Positions 16,715-24,798 of a DNA stretch of 64,000 nt are shown here, one piece after another. Numbering within the stretch: the stretch's first letter is position 1; every line of letters begins with the position of its first letter. The position numbers and the translations under genes are program-made. Source of the stretch: Urechidicola croceus (lineage in GTDB: Bacteria; Bacteroidota; Bacteroidia; Flavobacteriales; Flavobacteriaceae); assembly GCF_001761325.1 (NCBI RefSeq), contig NZ_CP017478.1:3307501-3371500 (forward strand), read 5' to 3'. The notes under the pieces are model-generated. The model ran no database searches. It was not told where the DNA came from and saw nothing but the letters and a program-made list of their open reading frames with translations.

Positions 16715-18604
16715 TTATTTAATCAATTCATAACTACGTTTGATAAATGCAGTTAACTCTTCACCATGTAATAGGTTTTGAGATAACTTAGCAAGGTCAA
16801 AAGTTTGCTTGATTAAACGTTCTTGTTTTTTAGCAGTTTTGGTATTTAATATCTCTCCAACCAAATCACTATTTGTGTTTACAACCAAATTATACATGTC
16901 TGGGAAATTACTCATTCCCATCATTCCACCACCACCAGATGCTTGCATTTCTTTCATTCGACGCATAAATTCTGGTTGTGTAATGATAAATGGATTTGCT
17001 TTTGAGTCCATCGCTTCTAACTGAATAGTATAAGTTTCCTTAGGGATATTAGTTTCTAAAACTGTTTTTAGTTTTTCTTTTTCATCATCTGATAACTTTG
17101 AGATTTTAGTATCTTCTTTTTTGATTAAATTATCAATATGATCAGCGTCAACACGAACAAAAGAAATATTTTCATTACTAGTTTCTAACTTTTGAATCAA
17201 GTGAGATACAATAGGCGAGTCTAATAATAATACTTCATACCCTTTATCTTTTGCATCTTGAATATAACTGTGTTGTGCTTTTTTGTCTGAAGCATATAAA
17301 ACAACTGTTTTATCATCTTTATCAGTTTGATTGTCTTTAATTTTTTCAATCAATTCATCCCAAATAAAGTACTCATCGTTTACGGTTGGATATAGGGCAA
17401 ATTTCTTTGCTTTATCAAAAAATTTCTCTTCTGACAACATACCATATTCAATAATTATTTTGATATCAGCCCATTTTTCTTCAAATGATTTTCTGTCATT
17501 GTTGAATAAACTAATTAGTTTGTCAGCAACTTTACGAGTGATGTAACTAGAGATTTTCTTTACTGCACCATCTGCTTGTAAATAACTACGAGAAACATTT
17601 AATGGAATATCTGGAGAATCAATAACTCCACGTAACATTTGTAAGAAATCTGGTACAATTCCTTCAACGTTATCAGTTACAAATACTTGGTTTTGATATA
17701 GTTGAATTCTATCTTTTTGAGGGTCTAAATTGTTTGTTAATTTTGGGAAATATAAGATTCCTGTTAAGTTGAACGGATAATCAACATTTAAGTGAATGTT
17801 GAATAAAGGTTCTTCGAATTGCATAGGATACAATTCACGATAGAATTTTTTATAATCTTCATCTTCTAATTCACTTGGTTGTTTTGTCCAAGCAGGATTT
17901 GGATTATTAATGATATCATCAACAGTAACAGTTTCTGCTTTAGCATCTTTATCTGCACCTTCGGGAAGTGGTAAAGTTTCTTCTTTTGTTCCAAATTTAA
18001 TTGGAATAGGCATAAACTTGTTATATTTTGTCAATAAACCTCTTATTTTACCTTCATCTAAAAACTCTTCAGAATCTTCAGCAATATGTAAAACGATTTC
18101 AGTACCTCTTTCAGTTCTCTCTGTTTCTTCTAACGTATATTGTGGACTTCCATCACATTCCCAACGAACAGCTTTAGCATCTTCTTTAAATGATTTTGTG
18201 AATATTTCAACACGTTCTGCCACCATAAAAGCAGAATAAAATCCAAGACCGAAATGACCAATAATTCCACTATCAGGAACTTTGTCTTTATATTTTTCTA
18301 CGAATTCTTCAGCTCCAGAAAAAGCGACTTGATTGATATATTTTTCAACTTCTTCAGAAGTCATACCAATACCTTGGTCAATAATTCTTATTTCTTTGTT
18401 GTCTTTATCAACTTTTATTTCAATCATTGGAGTTCCAATGTCTCCTTTGGCTTCACCAAGTGTTGATAAATGTTTTAACTTTAAAGTTGCATCAGTTGCA
18501 TTAGAAATTAATTCTCTTAAGAAAATTTCATGATCCGAATACAAGAATTTTTTAATTATAGGAAAAATATTTTCTGCTGTTACATTAATGTTTCCAGTTG
18601 CCAT
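16715..18604 (-). CDS. htpG: Hsp90-family molecular chaperone HtpG
   Basis: Starting at 18604 gives 629 residues beginning MATGNINVTAENIFPIIKKF, the usual length and start of HtpG; the frame from 18661 adds 19 atypical residues. The GHKL ATPase domain is seen in FLRELISNATDATLKLKHL, IRIIDQGIGMTSEEV and GLGFYSAFMV, the middle domain in YFPKLTNNLDPQKDRIQLYQNQVFV and LNVSRSYLQ, and the C-terminal dimerisation domain follows. HtpG refolds or holds client proteins in the cytosol with DnaK. Its upstream region shares a sigma-54-like promoter and a direct-repeat element with dnaK at the other end of the window. Confidence 0.97.
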   Translation of the reverse strand: MATGNINVTAENIFPIIKKFLYSDHEIFLRELISNATDATLKLKHLSTLGEAKGDIGTPMIEIKVDKDNKEIRIIDQGIGMTSEEVEKYINQVAFSGAEEFVEKYKDKVPDSGIIGHFGLGFYSAFMVAERVEIFTKSFKEDAKAVRWECDGSPQYTLEETERTERGTEIVLHIAEDSEEFLDEGKIRGLLTKYNKFMPIPIKFGTKEETLPLPEGADKDAKAETVTVDDIINNPNPAWTKQPSELEDEDYKKFYRELYPMQFEEPLFNIHLNVDYPFNLTGILYFPKLTNNLDPQKDRIQLYQNQVFVTDNVEGIVPDFLQMLRGVIDSPDIPLNVSRSYLQADGAVKKISSYITRKVADKLISLFNNDRKSFEEKWADIKIIIEYGMLSEEKFFDKAKKFALYPTVNDEYFIWDELIEKIKDNQTDKDDKTVVLYASDKKAQHSYIQDAKDKGYEVLLLDSPIVSHLIQKLETSNENISFVRVDADHIDNLIKKEDTKISKLSDDEKEKLKTVLETNIPKETYTIQLEAMDSKANPFIITQPEFMRRMKEMQASGGGGMMGMSNFPDMYNLVVNTNSDLVGEILNTKTAKKQERLIKQTFDLAKLSQNLLHGEELTAFIKRSYELIK

Positions 18605-18644
18605 AATACTTTTTGATTTTATAAATTTTATATGATTGTTATTA

Positions 18645-18686
18645 GTCAAAAAAAATACCAAAAATACAATTGTGACAAGATGACAG
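18645..18686 (-). promoter_or_regulatory. Sigma-54-like promoter plus TGTCA-N3-TGTCA element of htpG
   Basis: On the reverse strand CTGTCATCTTGTCA (18686-18673) is followed after exactly 12 nt by TGGTAT-N5-TTGAC (18660-18645). The same elements with the same 12-nt spacing stand before dnaK. The -24/-12 geometry (GG, 10 nt, GA) resembles sigma-54 promoters. The htpG start codon is about 41 nt downstream. Confidence 0.65.
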
Positions 18687-18767
18687 AGATTATTATATAA
18701 TACTATTCATAGCATAACAAATATTAATTTATTAATTTTGTGTTTCAATTAATGATAATATAACAAT

Positions 18768-19775
18768 ATGTACAATTCGAAAATAACTGGAATGGGCTAT
18801 TTCGTTCCTGATAATATAGTAACGAATGATGATTTATCCAAAATGATGGATACAAATGATGCTTGGATACAGGAGAGAACCGGAATAAAAGAAAGAAGAT
18901 GGATTAAAGAGGGTAGTGGAGAAACTTCGGCTTCAATGGGAGCAAAAGCTGCAAAAATAGCTATTGAAAGAGCAGGATTAACTAAAGATGATATAGATTT
19001 TATAGTTTTTGCAACTTTAAGCCCTGATATGTATTTTCCTGGATGTGGGGTGCAAGTTCAAGATATACTTGATATGCCAACTATAGGAGCTTTAGATGTA
19101 CGTAATCAATGTTCAGGTTTTATATATTCACTTTCTGTTGCAGATCAATTCATTAAAACAGGAATGTATAAAAATGTTTTAGTTATAGGATCTGAATTTC
19201 ATTCTGGAGGTTTAGATAAGACTACTAGAGGAAGAAGTGTTTCAGTAATTTTTGGTGATGGTGCAGGTGCTGCAGTTTTATCACGAACTGAAGATAATAC
19301 TAAAGGAATATTATCTTCACATTTACATTCTGAAGGTAAACATGCAAGAGAATTAGTTGTGGAAGGACCTAGTATTGCACATTGGGTTCCTGAGATATTA
19401 GAAGCTAATGATCCTAATGATACATCATATTATCCTTATATGAATGGTCAATTTGTTTTTAAAAATGCTGTAGTACGCTTTTCTGAAGCAATTATTGAAG
19501 GTTTAAAGGCAAACAATGTTGAAGCCTCAGATATTGATATGTTAATTCCGCATCAAGCGAATTTAAGAATAGCTCAATTTATTCAAAAGAAATTTGGATT
19601 GTCAGATGATCAAGTTTATAATAATATTATGAATTATGGAAATACTACTGCTGCGTCAATAATTATTGCATTAACCGAAGCATGGGAAAAAGGTAAAATA
19701 AAAGACAATGATTTAGTTGTACTTGCAGCTTTTGGAAGTGGATTTACTTGGGGGAGTGTTATAATGCGTTGGTAA
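18768..19775 (+). CDS. fabH: 3-oxoacyl-ACP synthase III
   Basis: This 335-residue protein has the KAS III catalytic triad: C115 (NQCSGF), H262 (PHQANLRI) and N292 (NYGNTTAAS). It starts MYNSKITGMGYFVPDNIVTN. KAS III condenses acetyl-CoA (or a branched acyl-CoA) with malonyl-ACP to begin fatty-acid synthesis. No other fab genes are adjacent. The sequence falls in the subgroup of stand-alone FabH-like synthases, so priming of a secondary lipid rather than bulk fatty acid synthesis is possible. It diverges from htpG and is closed by a strong terminator. Confidence 0.9.
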   Translation: MYNSKITGMGYFVPDNIVTNDDLSKMMDTNDAWIQERTGIKERRWIKEGSGETSASMGAKAAKIAIERAGLTKDDIDFIVFATLSPDMYFPGCGVQVQDILDMPTIGALDVRNQCSGFIYSLSVADQFIKTGMYKNVLVIGSEFHSGGLDKTTRGRSVSVIFGDGAGAAVLSRTEDNTKGILSSHLHSEGKHARELVVEGPSIAHWVPEILEANDPNDTSYYPYMNGQFVFKNAVVRFSEAIIEGLKANNVEASDIDMLIPHQANLRIAQFIQKKFGLSDDQVYNNIMNYGNTTAASIIIALTEAWEKGKIKDNDLVVLAAFGSGFTWGSVIMRW

Positions 19776-19796
19776 TAGAGTCATTAATAATAATTT

Positions 19797-19830
19797 AAAA
19801 ATCCATCTGATTTCTCAGATGGATTTTTTT
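19797..19830 (+). terminator. Hairpin terminator after fabH (hairpin A of repeat unit 1)
   Basis: AAATCCATCTGA and TCAGATGGATTT pair as a long perfect stem followed by eight T residues. A degraded copy of the same hairpin occurs 397 bp downstream at 20194-20227, marking the start of a second repeat unit. Confidence 0.92.
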
Positions 19831-19974
19831 TAATTCAAATAATTTAAAGCTCCCCACATCCTTAAACTATTTTATGTTATTTAGTAATTTCCGGATTACT
19901 CAATAAATAACAACTCAAAGATATTTATGATTAATATCAAACACAATACCCAATAACAATGATTTTATTATATC

Positions 19975-19989
19975 ACGGAAAACCGTTAG
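19975..19989 (+). repeat. ACGGAAAACCGTTAG element, copy 1
   Basis: The core ACGG-AAAA-CCGT is an inverted repeat within a 15-bp element identical in three places (19975, 20371, 20554). The flanking 35 bp upstream is nearly identical in copies 1 and 2. It may be an operator or a small RNA stem; function unknown. Confidence 0.75.
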
Positions 19990-20017
19990 ACTTAAATAAA
20001 ATGTTAAAAAAAAGAAA

Positions 20018-20041
20018 AACCTTCAAGAAAACTTGAAGGTT
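20018..20041 (+). terminator. Terminator-like hairpin B1 inside the repeat region
   Basis: AACCTTCAAG and CTTGAAGGTT form a perfect 10-bp stem with an AAAA loop. A purine-rich tract precedes and ATTAT follows, so termination strength is uncertain. No annotated gene lies between this hairpin and the fabH terminator. Confidence 0.6.
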
Positions 20042-20370
20042 ATTATCAAATAATTTAAAGAACCCCAAATACTCTAAATTATTCGATTAATTTATTATAT
20101 GCTTGATTATCAATTAAATGATTGGATAAATGTACATTATTTTTTTGAATTATACAAATACAAAATTAAAATAATAAAATTTATATAACAGCAAAAATCC
20201 ATCTACTTAAAGCAAATAGATTTTTGATTTTTTAAAACACTTTAAAGCTCCCCACTTCTTTAATTTATTTTAAATAATTTAGAATCATTTTTTGATAACT
20301 AAATCATATATCAAATTTACGAATGAAATACATAGTACACAATACCCAATATCAATGATTTTAATATATC

Positions 20371-20385
20371 ACGGAAAACCGTTAG
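20371..20385 (+). repeat. ACGGAAAACCGTTAG element, copy 2
   Basis: Identical to copy 1 and 396 bp from it. It is preceded by AATACCCAATATCAATGA, which differs from copy 1 at a single base over that stretch. Confidence 0.75.
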
Positions 20386-20416
20386 ATTTTAGATTAAAAC
20401 TAAATTGAAAAAAGAA

Positions 20417-20444
20417 AACCTTCAAGTTGCCTTGAAGGTTTTTT
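20417..20444 (+). terminator. Terminator hairpin B2 inside the repeat region
   Basis: AACCTTCAAG and CTTGAAGGTT form a 10-bp stem with a TTGC loop, followed by TTTT, the expected form of a plus-strand intrinsic terminator. Nothing coding lies upstream for more than 600 bp on that strand. Confidence 0.7.
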
Positions 20445-20553
20445 ATCAAATAATTTAAAGAACCCCAAACACTCCAAATTATTTAATTGATAGTCAAATA
20501 TAATTAATTATATAATACCCTACTAAATTAAAAGACTAAAAAATGTAAATATC

Positions 20554-20568
20554 ACGGAAAACCGTTAG
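20554..20568 (+). repeat. ACGGAAAACCGTTAG element, copy 3
   Basis: Identical core 183 bp after copy 2, with only ATATC kept upstream. It lies 85 bp from the stop codon of the convergent TonB-type gene. Confidence 0.7.
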
Positions 20569-20593
20569 TAAACATAAAGTTTATATAAATACG

Positions 20594-20630
20594 AAAAGAG
20601 GCTTTATTTAAAATGAAATAAAACCTCTTC
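20594..20630 (-). terminator. Terminator of the TonB-type receptor gene
   Basis: On the reverse strand GAAGAGGTTTTATTT pairs with AAATAAAGCCTCTTTTC, followed by a T-containing tract. It lies 24 bp beyond the stop codon of the receptor gene. Confidence 0.75.
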
Positions 20631-20653
20631 AACCAACTTAAAAATAACTAATT

Positions 20654-23047
20654 TTATAAGAATCCACCGCTACCTTGTGATTCGTTGTTATCTCTGCTTT
20701 TTCTTCTTCTTGCTTTGTTCTCTCCTCCTCCAAAACGATACATGAAACCTAAGTAGGCAGTTCTACTTTCCCAATTAAATTGACCGTTTGATGGATATGG
20801 GTTTTCAGATTTAAACTTAAATCTCATACCTTTAAAAATATCATTAACTCTAAAACTTACAGTTCCTTTACCTTTTAGTACGTTTAAACTTGCACCAGCA
20901 TTTACCATAGTCATAGGGTCAGTTTCAAATTGAATACTTCTTCCACCACCTCGGTACATTGCAAATAATTGAAATCTTAAATTTTTGGATGCTGTAAAAC
21001 TATTACTTATTCTTGCATTAAAAGCATTGTTGGTTACTTCTAATTGATTGTCATTTGCAATTCCAGATTCCTTTTGAACATATAAATCAGCACTTGCATT
21101 TGCTCTCCACCATTTTGCAATTTTATAATTAACCGAAGCTTCAAGTCCATAGCGGTTATTACTATCTGTGTTGGTGTATGATAGAAGTACTTTATCTTCG
21201 TCAATTGGATCGATGTTTAAAATACGTGTAATATTGTCATTTACTTTTCTGTAAAAAGTACCAAATGTTACAGACCCATTGTTAATTTGTCTAGTGTAGT
21301 TGAATTCATAAGAATTAGTAAACTGTGGTTCTAAATCAGGATTACCAACCGAGGTGATTCTCGGAGTACTCCATTCTCTAATTGGGTTTATTTGTCCTAA
21401 TGAAGGTCTGTCTACTCTACGACTGTAACTCACTTGGAATTGATTTTTTTCACTAGGATTGTAGGTGATAAAAGTTGATGGGTAGATTGAAAATATTTCA
21501 TCAGTAACATTTTGAGTTTCATTTCCTTTAATAAATGTTCCGTCTATTTCATATTGCTCAAGTCTTGCACCGACTTGAATAGTAACTTTTTCAAACTTGT
21601 GACCATAAGTCGCATAAGCAGAATAAATGTTTCTATCATATGTAAAATTAGTAAGAGGAGTAGTTCTTATTGTTCCATCGGGCGCAAATTCTAATTGGTC
21701 AGTATTATTTCTATTGTCAGATGTATTCGTTCTTACCTCTAGACCTAATTCTAGTTTACCTTTTTCAGATATAGGATTAGTATAATCAAGGTTGTAAAGT
21801 TGATTTTCACGTGTGTTATTTATATCTGCAATATAATTATTGAAGCCATCAGTAAGATTTAAAATATCACTATTTTCTGCACTTTCTGGACTGTCTGATT
21901 TTGAATAGTTTGCTTCAAACTCTAAATTATGTCCTTCTTTTTCAAACTCGATTTTATAATTTGCGTTGTATGTTTCATTATCACTTTTAGAATCTTGAAT
22001 ATTGAATGCATCTATTACAGGCATTCCATTATCACTAATTTTAGTTGTTCCTTGAGAATAATTATCATATCTATTTTGGATTGTATATAGCGATAAAGTA
22101 TTTTTTTCATTAAGATAAATATCTGCCCCAAATTTTAGTAAGTGTGACGAGTTGTCGCTATCAAATTCAAATAAGGAGTTAGAATTATTATCCGACCTAT
22201 TAACAAAACCATAGTTGTCATTTTTACCAGTATTGTAACCGTAGTTTGTAAAGAAATTTACTTTTCCAGTTTTATAATTCATATCTAAAGAGCCGTTAAA
22301 ACGAGTGTTTACCCCTCTAGTCACACCAAGATTTACACTTCCGTTAAAACCTTGATTGGCATTTTTATGAAGAATGATATTTATCATTCCACTCATTCCT
22401 TCTGGATTGTATTTGGCAGATGGATTTGTAATTAATTCAACTTGTTTTATTGAAGTTGAAGGAATCTGTTTTAATAATTGAGCAGCACTTATATTTGTAG
22501 GTTTTCCATCAACAAGTACTCTCACATTTTCATTTCCTCTTAAACTGATATTTCCAGTTTGAGAATCAACATTAACAGAAGGTACATTGTTTAATAATTC
22601 AGAAGCTGTAGTTCCTGCAGATGTTAAATCTTTACCAACATTTATTACCTTTCTATCAATTCTTTGTTCAATGGTTGAGGTTTCGGCAATTACAGTAACC
22701 TCGTCTAGTTGAGCAGCATCAATAACCAAAGCAACAGTACCTAAATTATGGTTTGCTGTTTCTTTTGTAAAGTTTACTTTTCTTGATTCCGTTTTATATC
22801 CTATAAATTGAATTTCGATTATATTTTCTCCTGCAGGAATTTTTTCAATGGTAAATAAGCCATTGTCATTAGTAATACCTCCAGTCAAAATTTCATTTTT
22901 AGCGTCTTTGACTACAATATTTACATACGGTAGTTCTTCTTGTGTCGTTGCATCTATTATTTTTCCAGATATAGATCCAATTTGTGGTACTTGAGCATAG
23001 GTAATCATGCTTACAAAAAGCATAAGAATGCTTAATAGGTTTTTCAT
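20654..23047 (-). CDS. TonB-dependent-receptor-like outer membrane beta-barrel protein
   Basis: This 797-residue protein has a signal peptide (MKNLLSILMLFVSMITYAQ), a carboxypeptidase-like regulatory domain (about 23-105), a plug domain (VINVGKDLTSAGTTASELLNNVPSVNVD, VRVLVDGKPTNISA, VELITNPSAKYNPEGMSGMINI) and an outer membrane beta-barrel. It ends in a glycine- and arginine-rich tail (GGGENKARRRKSRDNNESQGSGG). This is the CarboxypepD_reg/OMP_b-brl_3 type common in Bacteroidota, without a SusD partner. The substrate is unknown; siderophore, metal or peptide uptake are possible. It has an ECF-like promoter and a strong terminator. Confidence 0.9.
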   Translation of the reverse strand: MKNLLSILMLFVSMITYAQVPQIGSISGKIIDATTQEELPYVNIVVKDAKNEILTGGITNDNGLFTIEKIPAGENIIEIQFIGYKTESRKVNFTKETANHNLGTVALVIDAAQLDEVTVIAETSTIEQRIDRKVINVGKDLTSAGTTASELLNNVPSVNVDSQTGNISLRGNENVRVLVDGKPTNISAAQLLKQIPSTSIKQVELITNPSAKYNPEGMSGMINIILHKNANQGFNGSVNLGVTRGVNTRFNGSLDMNYKTGKVNFFTNYGYNTGKNDNYGFVNRSDNNSNSLFEFDSDNSSHLLKFGADIYLNEKNTLSLYTIQNRYDNYSQGTTKISDNGMPVIDAFNIQDSKSDNETYNANYKIEFEKEGHNLEFEANYSKSDSPESAENSDILNLTDGFNNYIADINNTRENQLYNLDYTNPISEKGKLELGLEVRTNTSDNRNNTDQLEFAPDGTIRTTPLTNFTYDRNIYSAYATYGHKFEKVTIQVGARLEQYEIDGTFIKGNETQNVTDEIFSIYPSTFITYNPSEKNQFQVSYSRRVDRPSLGQINPIREWSTPRITSVGNPDLEPQFTNSYEFNYTRQINNGSVTFGTFYRKVNDNITRILNIDPIDEDKVLLSYTNTDSNNRYGLEASVNYKIAKWWRANASADLYVQKESGIANDNQLEVTNNAFNARISNSFTASKNLRFQLFAMYRGGGRSIQFETDPMTMVNAGASLNVLKGKGTVSFRVNDIFKGMRFKFKSENPYPSNGQFNWESRTAYLGFMYRFGGGENKARRRKSRDNNESQGSGGFL

Positions 23048-23079
23048 GTTAGTTTATTTTGGTTTCAATTGTATGGTTA

Positions 23080-23108
23080 TATGACGATGCAGTTTTTAAA
23101 GTGTTACT
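23080..23108 (-). promoter_or_regulatory. ECF-like promoter of the TonB-type receptor gene
   Basis: On the reverse strand AGTAAC (23108-23103) is followed after 16 nt by CGTCATA (23086-23080), 33 bp before the start codon. The layout resembles the TGTAAC-N17-GTCNTA promoters at 8.7 kb. The match is suggestive only. Confidence 0.4.
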
Positions 23109-23177
23109 ATTTATAACAGCACTTTAACATAGCTTTAACAAAACAATAGCGAATGGTGTAAGTTATTGATAATGAGT

Positions 23178-24095
23178 CTAATTAACCTCTATTATCTTTC
23201 CTTCAATTGCAAGAGTGGTTTTGGGAAATATTTGTTGAGCTTCTGACTGAAAGTCATTTAGGTTGTTGTATCGACCAGAATAGTGACCAATAATTAATTC
23301 AGATACATCAGCAAGTTTAGCAATTTTTGCAGCTTGTTCGGCAGTACTATGTTTGGTAGTTATTGCTAAATCTTCTCGATCCTTTAAAAATGTTGCTTCG
23401 TGGTATAATAAATCTACATTTTTTATAGTTGGAACTATATCTGGTTTAAAGGTAGTATCACTACAAAATGCATAACTTAAAGGCCGAGGTGGAGGTAATG
23501 TTAATTCTTTATTAGGTAAAATTTTGCCATTATTTAGTTTAAAGTCTCGACCGTTTTTTAGGTTTTGATAATCACAAATCTCAATTTCTGAAAATTTACT
23601 TATGGCTTTCATATTTAGTTTTCGTTCTCCAATTTTTTCTCGAAAAAGAAATCCGTTTGTATAAATTCGATGGTCAAGTGGAATTGTAAACACTTCAACT
23701 TTTTTATCTTCAAAAATTAATTCACTTTTATTTGATTCTAATTCATGAAATATAATTGGATAACTAGTATAAGAATTAGATAATCTTAATTGAGTAGTTA
23801 TCAATTCTTTTATTCCTTTTGGCCCATAAATGTGTAATTCCATTTCGTGATTGAGCAATCGAAAAGTTGAAACAAGTCCAATAAGTCCAAATACATGGTC
23901 ACCATGTAGATGAGATATAAAAATACGTTTAATTTTTGAAAATTTTGCTTTGTATTTACGCAATTGTACTTGGGTTCCTTCTCCACAATCAATTAAAAAT
24001 AAATGATTTTTTATTTCTAATAATTGAGCAGTTGGATGTGCTGAGATTCTTGGTGTGGCACTATGGCAACCTAAAATAGTGAGTTTTAAACTCAT
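23178..24095 (-). CDS. rnz: Ribonuclease Z
   Basis: This 305-residue metallo-beta-lactamase-fold protein carries the zinc motif HLHGDH in IFISHLHGDHVFGLIGL, SYAFCSDTTF, LYHEATFL and the HST motif in TKHSTAEQA. The length fits the short bacterial RNase Z that trims tRNA 3' ends. Its start codon overlaps the stop of the upstream T9SS mini-protein gene (ATGA, 4 nt). It is the last gene of a reverse-strand operon that begins with pyrR. Confidence 0.95.
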   Translation of the reverse strand: MSLKLTILGCHSATPRISAHPTAQLLEIKNHLFLIDCGEGTQVQLRKYKAKFSKIKRIFISHLHGDHVFGLIGLVSTFRLLNHEMELHIYGPKGIKELITTQLRLSNSYTSYPIIFHELESNKSELIFEDKKVEVFTIPLDHRIYTNGFLFREKIGERKLNMKAISKFSEIEICDYQNLKNGRDFKLNNGKILPNKELTLPPPRPLSYAFCSDTTFKPDIVPTIKNVDLLYHEATFLKDREDLAITTKHSTAEQAAKIAKLADVSELIIGHYSGRYNNLNDFQSEAQQIFPKTTLAIEGKIIEVN

Positions 24096-24448
24096 TTAAT
24101 CACCAATCTTTTAGAAACGATTTCTGAACCTGTTTGAATTGAATAAATATACATACCCGATTCAAAATTGTTTTTGTAAAATTGGATTGCATTGTAGCCA
24201 ACTTTAGTTTTGATTTCTGCTTTATATATAGTTTTTCCTAATAAATTTTTGATAGTCAATATAGCACTTTGACTTTTATTTGTCGAGAAAGAAATTCGAG
24301 TATCAGCAATAAAAGGATTAGGAAATGCAGTAAGGTTGTTTATACTATTAACTTCTGAATTAATTGCAATTTCTTCTTTTTGATTTTGCTGTGCAAAAAC
24401 AAATGAAGAGGTTAGTAAAAGTAATATCAAAAGTATTTTTTTCATCAA
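24092..24448 (-). CDS. Mini-protein made of a signal peptide plus a T9SS type A sorting domain
   Basis: This 118-residue protein has a signal peptide (KKILLILLLLTSSFVFAQ), a linker of about 20 residues and then a complete type IX secretion type A C-terminal domain: the start LTAFPNPFIADTRISFS, the middle AILTIKNLLGKTIYKAEI and the end GMYIYSIQTGSEIVSKRLVIK. No cargo domain exists between signal and sorting domain. T9SS substrates cross the outer membrane and are usually attached to the surface by this domain. The gene lies between a STAS-like gene (13-bp gap) and rnz (4-nt overlap), so it is translationally coupled in a housekeeping operon. Confidence 0.85.
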   Translation of the reverse strand: MMKKILLILLLLTSSFVFAQQNQKEEIAINSEVNSINNLTAFPNPFIADTRISFSTNKSQSAILTIKNLLGKTIYKAEIKTKVGYNAIQFYKNNFESGMYIYSIQTGSEIVSKRLVIK

Positions 24449-24461
24449 TACGCTTGGTGTT

Positions 24462-24797
24462 TTAAAAATCCATTAAATCTCTTTCAATAGCTTCCATTTC
24501 AAGAATATCAATAGCTTCAACTAATGTTGGTACAATATTTATTTCGTCAGGAATTTCATCAATGTTTACATTTTTTGAAATTATAACAAACGATTTGTTA
24601 TTTTTTCGAAAATTTGATGCCACTAACAAAAATAGTAGAAATTCTTTAACTTCAGTGTTAAAATTTTCAGAAAAATCAATTACAATATGTTCATTTTCAA
24701 ATGAATTTAATTTATTGTTGAATTGATTAAAGAATTCTTCCACTGATTGTACTTTAGGAGTAATCAGTGTATAATTAGTTTTTTTTTCAATTTGCAT
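24462..24797 (-). CDS. STAS-like small protein
   Basis: Starting at 24797, one base after the pyrB stop codon, gives 111 residues. The alternation of strand and helix (ENEHIVIDFSENF, LLFLLVASNFRKNNKSFVIISK) resembles a STAS or anti-sigma-antagonist fold. The C-terminus is acidic (AIDILEMEAIERDLMDF). Such proteins occur next to rnz in Flavobacteriia and are sometimes mislabelled ribonuclease Z. No phosphorylatable serine could be assigned. Function unknown. Confidence 0.75.
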   Translation of the reverse strand: MQIEKKTNYTLITPKVQSVEEFFNQFNNKLNSFENEHIVIDFSENFNTEVKEFLLFLLVASNFRKNNKSFVIISKNVNIDEIPDEINIVPTLVEAIDILEMEAIERDLMDF

Positions 24798-24798
24798 T

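Larger units (their letters stand above)
19797..20193 (+). repeat. Tandem ~398-bp non-coding repeat, unit 1
   Basis: In order this unit holds hairpin A (19797-19830), the sequence TTTAAAGCTCCCCAC (19843-19857), a 50-bp block ending in ATCACGGAAAACCGTTAGA (19941-19990), hairpin B (AACCTTCAAG/CTTGAAGGTT, 20018-20041) and a stem with a CCCCAAA loop (20048-20083). Each part recurs in the same order in unit 2 at offsets of 396-400 bp. No credible coding frame is present. The unit lies between the convergent fabH and TonB-receptor genes. Confidence 0.85.
20194..20580 (+). repeat. Tandem ~398-bp non-coding repeat, unit 2 plus start of a third
   Basis: This unit repeats hairpin A in degraded form (20194-20227), TTTAAAGCTCCCCAC (20241-20255), the 50-bp block (20337-20386), hairpin B with four following T residues (20417-20444) and the CCCCAAA-loop stem (20448-20483). 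A third, partial copy carrying ATATCACGGAAAACCGTTAG follows at 20549-20568. Divergence between the units is mostly in the spacers, while the hairpins and the ACGG block are conserved. Confidence 0.85.

Noticed and set aside
17910-18239. Open frame of 109 codons on the strand opposite htpG
   Set aside because: It lies wholly inside the strongly supported htpG gene, has serine-rich composition typical of antisense frames and no family match.
19797-20580. Possible CRISPR array
   Set aside because: Only two to three copies of each element, unequal spacing (396 and 183 bp), repeat units far too long, and no cas genes nearby.
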